A DNA stretch of 64,000 bases from Billgrantia gudaonensis. Lineage in GTDB: Bacteria > Pseudomonadota > Gammaproteobacteria > Pseudomonadales > Halomonadaceae. A program made the translations under genes and the position numbers. The notes below the pieces were generated by a model that saw nothing but the letters and a program-made list of their open reading frames with translations, did not search any database and was not told where the DNA came from. The first letter of the stretch is position 1, and the number at the start of each line of letters is the position of its first letter. Below, piece by piece: positions 60,919 to 64,000 of the stretch. The DNA lies in NCBI RefSeq assembly GCF_900100195.1, contig NZ_FNES01000005.1, positions 124,001 through 188,000 on the forward strand, in the 5' to 3' direction.

Positions 60919-61887
60919 ATGACTCGACCCGCTCTTATCGGCGACATTGGGGGCACCAACGCCCGTTTCGCGTTGGTGACCCCGGGTGCCTTCGAACCCC
61001 GCGACATCCTGAGCCTGCCCTGCGCCGATTACCCGGGTCTCGTCGAGGCGGTGACCGACTATCTGGCGCGGGTGGGCGCCACGGCGGAGTCCGCCCCACG
61101 CGAGGCCTGCCTGGCCTTTGCCTGCCCGATTCACGGCGACCGCGTGAGCATGACCAACAACGCCTGGTCATTCTCCCGGGCCGAGGCGCAGCACGACCTG
61201 GGACTGACGCGTTTCAAGGCGATCAACGACTTCACCGCCCAGGCATTGGGCGTGCCCCACGTGGCCGACGGCGATCTGGTCACGATCCAGTCCGGCGAGT
61301 CCGACGCCCAGACGACCCGCCTGGTGATCGGACCCGGTACCGGGCTGGGCGTGGCGGGTCTCTATCCCGGTCGCCACGCCTGGGTCGTACTGCCCACCGA
61401 AGGCGGTCACGTCACCTTCGCCCCGACCGACGAGCGCGAGCAGAACCTGCTGCGCCACTTTCGCAACCGATACGGCCGCGTCTCGGTGGAGCGAATCCTC
61501 TCCGGCCAGGGGCTCTACGACCTCTACCTGGCCCACTGCTCGTTGAAAGGCGCCAACCCGCGCTGCCACGACCCGGCCGAAGTGACCGAGGCCGCCGCAA
61601 GCGGCGACGGCATGGCCCGTGATACCCTGCTGCGCTTTCTCAAGATCCTCGGCGACGTATGCGGCGATGCCGCTCTGATGCTGGGCGCCCGTGGCGGCGT
61701 CTACCTGTGCGGAGGCATCCTGCCACGCCTGGTCGACTGGCTGCCCAGGAGCTCCTTCTGCGAGGCGTTCGCCGCCAAGGGACGACTGAGTGGTTACACC
61801 GCGGCCATCCCCGTCCAGCTGGTCACCGCCGCCTGGCCGGGGCTGCTGGGTGCCGCCGAGGCACTGCACAACGAAGAGGTCGAGTGA
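60919..61887 (+). CDS. glk: Glucokinase
   Basis: 322 residues. Phosphorylates glucose for the Entner-Doudoroff route. ALIGDIGGTNARFALV is the ATP-binding phosphate-1 motif, AINDFTAQALGVP and GPGTGLGVAGL and PTEGGHVTFAPTDERE complete the bacterial Glk family. The ATG at 60919 starts the conserved motif. The upstream site is weak, consistent with coupling through the short frame before it. Confidence 0.96.
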   Translation: MTRPALIGDIGGTNARFALVTPGAFEPRDILSLPCADYPGLVEAVTDYLARVGATAESAPREACLAFACPIHGDRVSMTNNAWSFSRAEAQHDLGLTRFKAINDFTAQALGVPHVADGDLVTIQSGESDAQTTRLVIGPGTGLGVAGLYPGRHAWVVLPTEGGHVTFAPTDEREQNLLRHFRNRYGRVSVERILSGQGLYDLYLAHCSLKGANPRCHDPAEVTEAAASGDGMARDTLLRFLKILGDVCGDAALMLGARGGVYLCGGILPRLVDWLPRSSFCEAFAAKGRLSGYTAAIPVQLVTAAWPGLLGAAEALHNEEVE

Positions 61888-61905
61888 CTCGACGAAGGAG
61901 ATCGC

Positions 61906-62859
61906 ATGATTCCCGATACGCTTGCCGCGCTGATCGACTCGACCGAGGGACAGCGCCGTGCCGAATGGGCCGGCCGCGAGGTTTGGCTGGCCAACGAAGC
62001 CTGGGGAGAGCTGGCCGTGTCGCTCCAGGGCGCCCAGGTGCTGCACTTTCTACCCAACCCCACCGCGGGCGCTCCTCCTGCGTCGCCCCAAGCCGCGACG
62101 GCTGAAGGCTTTCGTTCCGCGCCGGAAGGCATGATACCCGGCGGCTGGCTATGGGTGACGCCCACGCCCCAGCCGTTGCCCGGCACGATCCGTGGCGGCA
62201 TCCCGCTATGCTGGCCGTGGTTCGCCAACGAGAATATCGCCGATGAATCGCCTGACCGCTCCGGCCCCCTGCATGGCCTGGCACGTCAGGCCGAGTGGCG
62301 TCTCGAAGCGGTGGACGAGCACGAAGAGGGGGTGGAGCTGCACCTGTCGCCCCGCGAGCGCCTCCACTCCCAGTTGGCTCCGCGGGCCGTCATCCAGGCC
62401 AACGCCAACCGCCTGCACGTGGAGCTGATCACCGAGCACGTCGGCGAAACGCCGGAGAAGATCAGCGGCGCCCTGCACAGCTACCTCGCCGTGGCCGATG
62501 CCTTCGCCTGCCGCGTCGAAGGCCTCGCCGGCGCTCGCTTCCTGGACAAGCTGGCCGGCTTCGCCGAGAGCGAGCAGCAAGGCGAGCTCGCCGTGCGCGG
62601 CGGGCTCGACCGCATCTACCACAGCAACGCCGAGATCCGTCTCGACGACGGCCGAAGGCGCCTGCGCATCGCCCGCCAGAGCAGCGACTCGGCAGTGGTC
62701 TGGCACCCGGGCGAGGCGCTGCCCGACGATACCTCCGCCGCCGCGGCGCGCCAGTTCCTGTGCGTGGAATCGGCCAACACCCGCCTCGACCCGGTATGGC
62801 TGGTACCTGGTGCCCAGCACCTGCTGGGCACCACTCTCTCCCTGGAGACCGCTCCATGA
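61906..62859 (+). CDS. D-hexose-6-phosphate mutarotase (YeaD-like)
   Basis: 317 residues. Aldose 1-epimerase fold: GGIPLCWPWFAN, SGPLHGLARQAEW with the catalytic His, and HSYLAVADAFACRVEGL. These are the features of YeaD-type hexose-6-phosphate mutarotases. It begins 18 nt after glk and overlaps the next kinase as ATGA. Confidence 0.93.
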   Translation: MIPDTLAALIDSTEGQRRAEWAGREVWLANEAWGELAVSLQGAQVLHFLPNPTAGAPPASPQAATAEGFRSAPEGMIPGGWLWVTPTPQPLPGTIRGGIPLCWPWFANENIADESPDRSGPLHGLARQAEWRLEAVDEHEEGVELHLSPRERLHSQLAPRAVIQANANRLHVELITEHVGETPEKISGALHSYLAVADAFACRVEGLAGARFLDKLAGFAESEQQGELAVRGGLDRIYHSNAEIRLDDGRRRLRIARQSSDSAVVWHPGEALPDDTSAAAARQFLCVESANTRLDPVWLVPGAQHLLGTTLSLETAP

Positions 62860-63830
62860 TCCCCGTGATCGCCTTCGGCGAGGCCCTCGTCGACATGCTC
62901 TCCAGCCGCCTCGGCGAGACGGCCGGCGATGTCCCGGAGACCTTCACCCCCTATGCCGGCGGCGCCCCGGCCAACGTCGCCGTGGCCTGCGCACGCCTGG
63001 GGGTGCCGAGTCGCTTCCTCGGCATGCTCGGCGAGGACCATTTCGGCGACTTCCTGGCTAGCGAGCTCGCCGCCCATGGCGTCGACGTCTCCGCCGTGCT
63101 GCGCACCCGGCAGGCTCGCACGGCCCTGGCATTCGTCTCCCGCGACGCCACCGGCGAGCGCACCTTCGACTTCTACCGCCCGCCGGCGGCCGACCTTCTC
63201 TACCGCCTGGAGCATCTGCCCGCCGGGGTCTTCGCCGAACCCGCCATCGTGCACTTCTGCACCAACAGCCTCACCGAGCCCGAGATCGCCGATACCACCC
63301 TGGCCATGGCCGAGATGGCACGCCGCGCCGGCTGCCTGATCAGCGTCGATGCCAACCTGCGCCATAACCTATGGGAGAGCGGTGCCGCCAACATCGGTCT
63401 GGTCACCCGGCTGCTGGACGCTGCCGACCTGCTCAAGCTCTCAGCCGATGAGCTCGACTATCTGCGTGCCGACCATCCCCGCAACGCCTGGCTGGCCGAA
63501 CGCCTGGCCGCCGGCGTCAAGGCAGCGGTGATCACTGACGGCCCAGGCGAGGTCAGGCTCCACACCGCACGCCTCGACGATCGGGTAACGCCACCGCAAG
63601 TGGACGCCGTGGACACCACCGCCGGCGGCGACGCCTTCATCGGCGGGCTGCTGAGCGAACTCGCCAGTCGTTTCGGCAAATCGGGCATCGATGACGACTG
63701 GCACCGCGACGGCGCCTTCCTGACGCGCGCCGTGGACACCGCTTGTCGCTGCGGCGCCCATGCCGTGGCTCGGCCCGGTGCCTACGCTGCGCTGCCCGAC
63801 AGCAACGACCTGGCCCACCTGCGCCACTGA
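62856..63830 (+). CDS. PfkB family carbohydrate kinase, fructokinase-like
   Basis: 324 residues. VIAFGEALVDML at the start and YAGGAPANVAVACARLG (first PfkB signature), then DTTAGGDAFIGGLL (second signature with the catalytic Asp). The strongest likeness is to fructokinases, but sugar specificity is not certain. The ATG at 62856 overlaps the mutarotase stop, so the two are coupled. Confidence 0.9.
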   Translation: MIPVIAFGEALVDMLSSRLGETAGDVPETFTPYAGGAPANVAVACARLGVPSRFLGMLGEDHFGDFLASELAAHGVDVSAVLRTRQARTALAFVSRDATGERTFDFYRPPAADLLYRLEHLPAGVFAEPAIVHFCTNSLTEPEIADTTLAMAEMARRAGCLISVDANLRHNLWESGAANIGLVTRLLDAADLLKLSADELDYLRADHPRNAWLAERLAAGVKAAVITDGPGEVRLHTARLDDRVTPPQVDAVDTTAGGDAFIGGLLSELASRFGKSGIDDDWHRDGAFLTRAVDTACRCGAHAVARPGAYAALPDSNDLAHLRH

Positions 63831-63846
63831 TTCCGGAGGTTCACGC

Positions 63847-64000
63847 ATGCCCTACCTGGCCGACCCCTCGCGCTACGAAGCCATGCACTACCGCCGCTGT
63901 GGATACAGCGGTCTGCAGTTGCCTGCCCTGTCGCTGGGGCTATGGCATTACTTCGGCGACGTCGACTCGCTCGACAACCAGCGACGACTGCTGCGCCGCG
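63847..64000 (+). CDS. Aldo/keto reductase, YghZ-like (5' part; runs off the right edge)
   Basis: The ATG at 63847 follows CCGGAGGTTCACGC and begins MPYLADPSRYEAMHYRRCGY, continuing with LPALSLGLWHYFGDVDS. This matches the N-terminus of L-glyceraldehyde-3-phosphate reductase-type aldo/keto reductases. Fifty-one codons are visible; the catalytic Tyr/Lys lie beyond the edge. It follows the sugar kinase by 16 bp in the same operon. Confidence 0.87.
   Translation, partial: MPYLADPSRYEAMHYRRCGYSGLQLPALSLGLWHYFGDVDSLDNQRRLLRR

Overview
The window is one continuous stretch of gene-dense, high-GC chromosome from a gammaproteobacterium. It most resembles the halophilic Halomonas/Chromohalobacter group (Halomonadaceae). 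Pointers to this are strongly acidic proteins, a DUF4212 plus sodium:solute symporter pair beside an SSS-domain hybrid kinase and acs, a three-lipoyl-domain E2, the dapA-bamC-purC block, the ftsB-ispD-ispF-truD-surE-pcm-nlpD-rpoS block and an Entner-Doudoroff edd-glk run. I saw no phage, insertion sequence, integrase, CRISPR array, rRNA or tRNA. About 60 genes can be supported, and nearly all are core functions. The species assignment is inference.

Layout. 1-3.5 kb: ttcA (cut by the left edge), a DnaQ-type exonuclease and a cNMP/CBS/DUF294 protein, all on the minus strand. 4.2-13.9 kb: an acetate-utilisation module with a DUF4212 subunit, a sodium:solute symporter, a small membrane protein, a CrbS-like SSS-PAS-histidine kinase-receiver hybrid, a CrbR-like LuxR response regulator and acs. 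14-21.5 kb: sprT, a YecA-like protein, a cardiolipin synthase-like PLD protein, plsB, rsmJ-tsaB and adk. 21.7-26.4 kb: aceE-aceF. 26.7-31 kb: ampD/nadC, a GNAT protein, trmO, purC and a metallo-beta-lactamase fold protein. 31-36.6 kb: bamC, dapA, bcp, perM-like, tusA and bepA. 36.6-46.6 kb: an apparent MlrC-like gene remnant, an unknown secreted acidic protein, a ybbP/ybbA-like ABC exporter divergent from tesA, an EamA transporter, a SelW-like protein, a short LOV photoreceptor, a PA3496-like small protein and ettA. 46.8-57.3 kb: lpxL, alr, rpoS, nlpD, a DUF368 protein, pcm, surE, truD, ispF, ispD, ftsB and a GNAT-like protein. 57.4-64 kb: an aldehyde dehydrogenase, then edd, glk, hexose-6-phosphate mutarotase, a PfkB sugar kinase and the start of an aldo/keto reductase, an apparent sugar-catabolism operon.

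The most unusual signal is non-coding. Two elements of exactly 163 bp (10931-11093 and 15377-15539) lie in the same orientation, each filling a convergent gene junction. Each has 13 perfect G-rich heptamers, a 23-nt spacer (one mismatch between the copies) and 7 heptamers of a different kind in the opposite sense. A third convergent junction (ettA/lpxL, 46643-46738) has the same inverted-heptad design wrapped round a conventional terminator hairpin. When the arrays are read on the appropriate strand, most heptads fit a loose shared pattern, C-Y-Y-R-N-R-R. I propose that they form one family of heptad-built elements at convergent gene ends, with terminator or recombination roles. No search could be run to test novelty.

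Other points of interest are a short LOV protein with the photoactive Cys motif as DCRFLQ, DUF368 inserted by stop/start overlap into the pcm-nlpD junction, alr translationally overlapped with rpoS, a 26-codon reading frame between edd and glk whose first residues mimic the Glk N-terminus, and palindromic operator candidates before aceE and edd.
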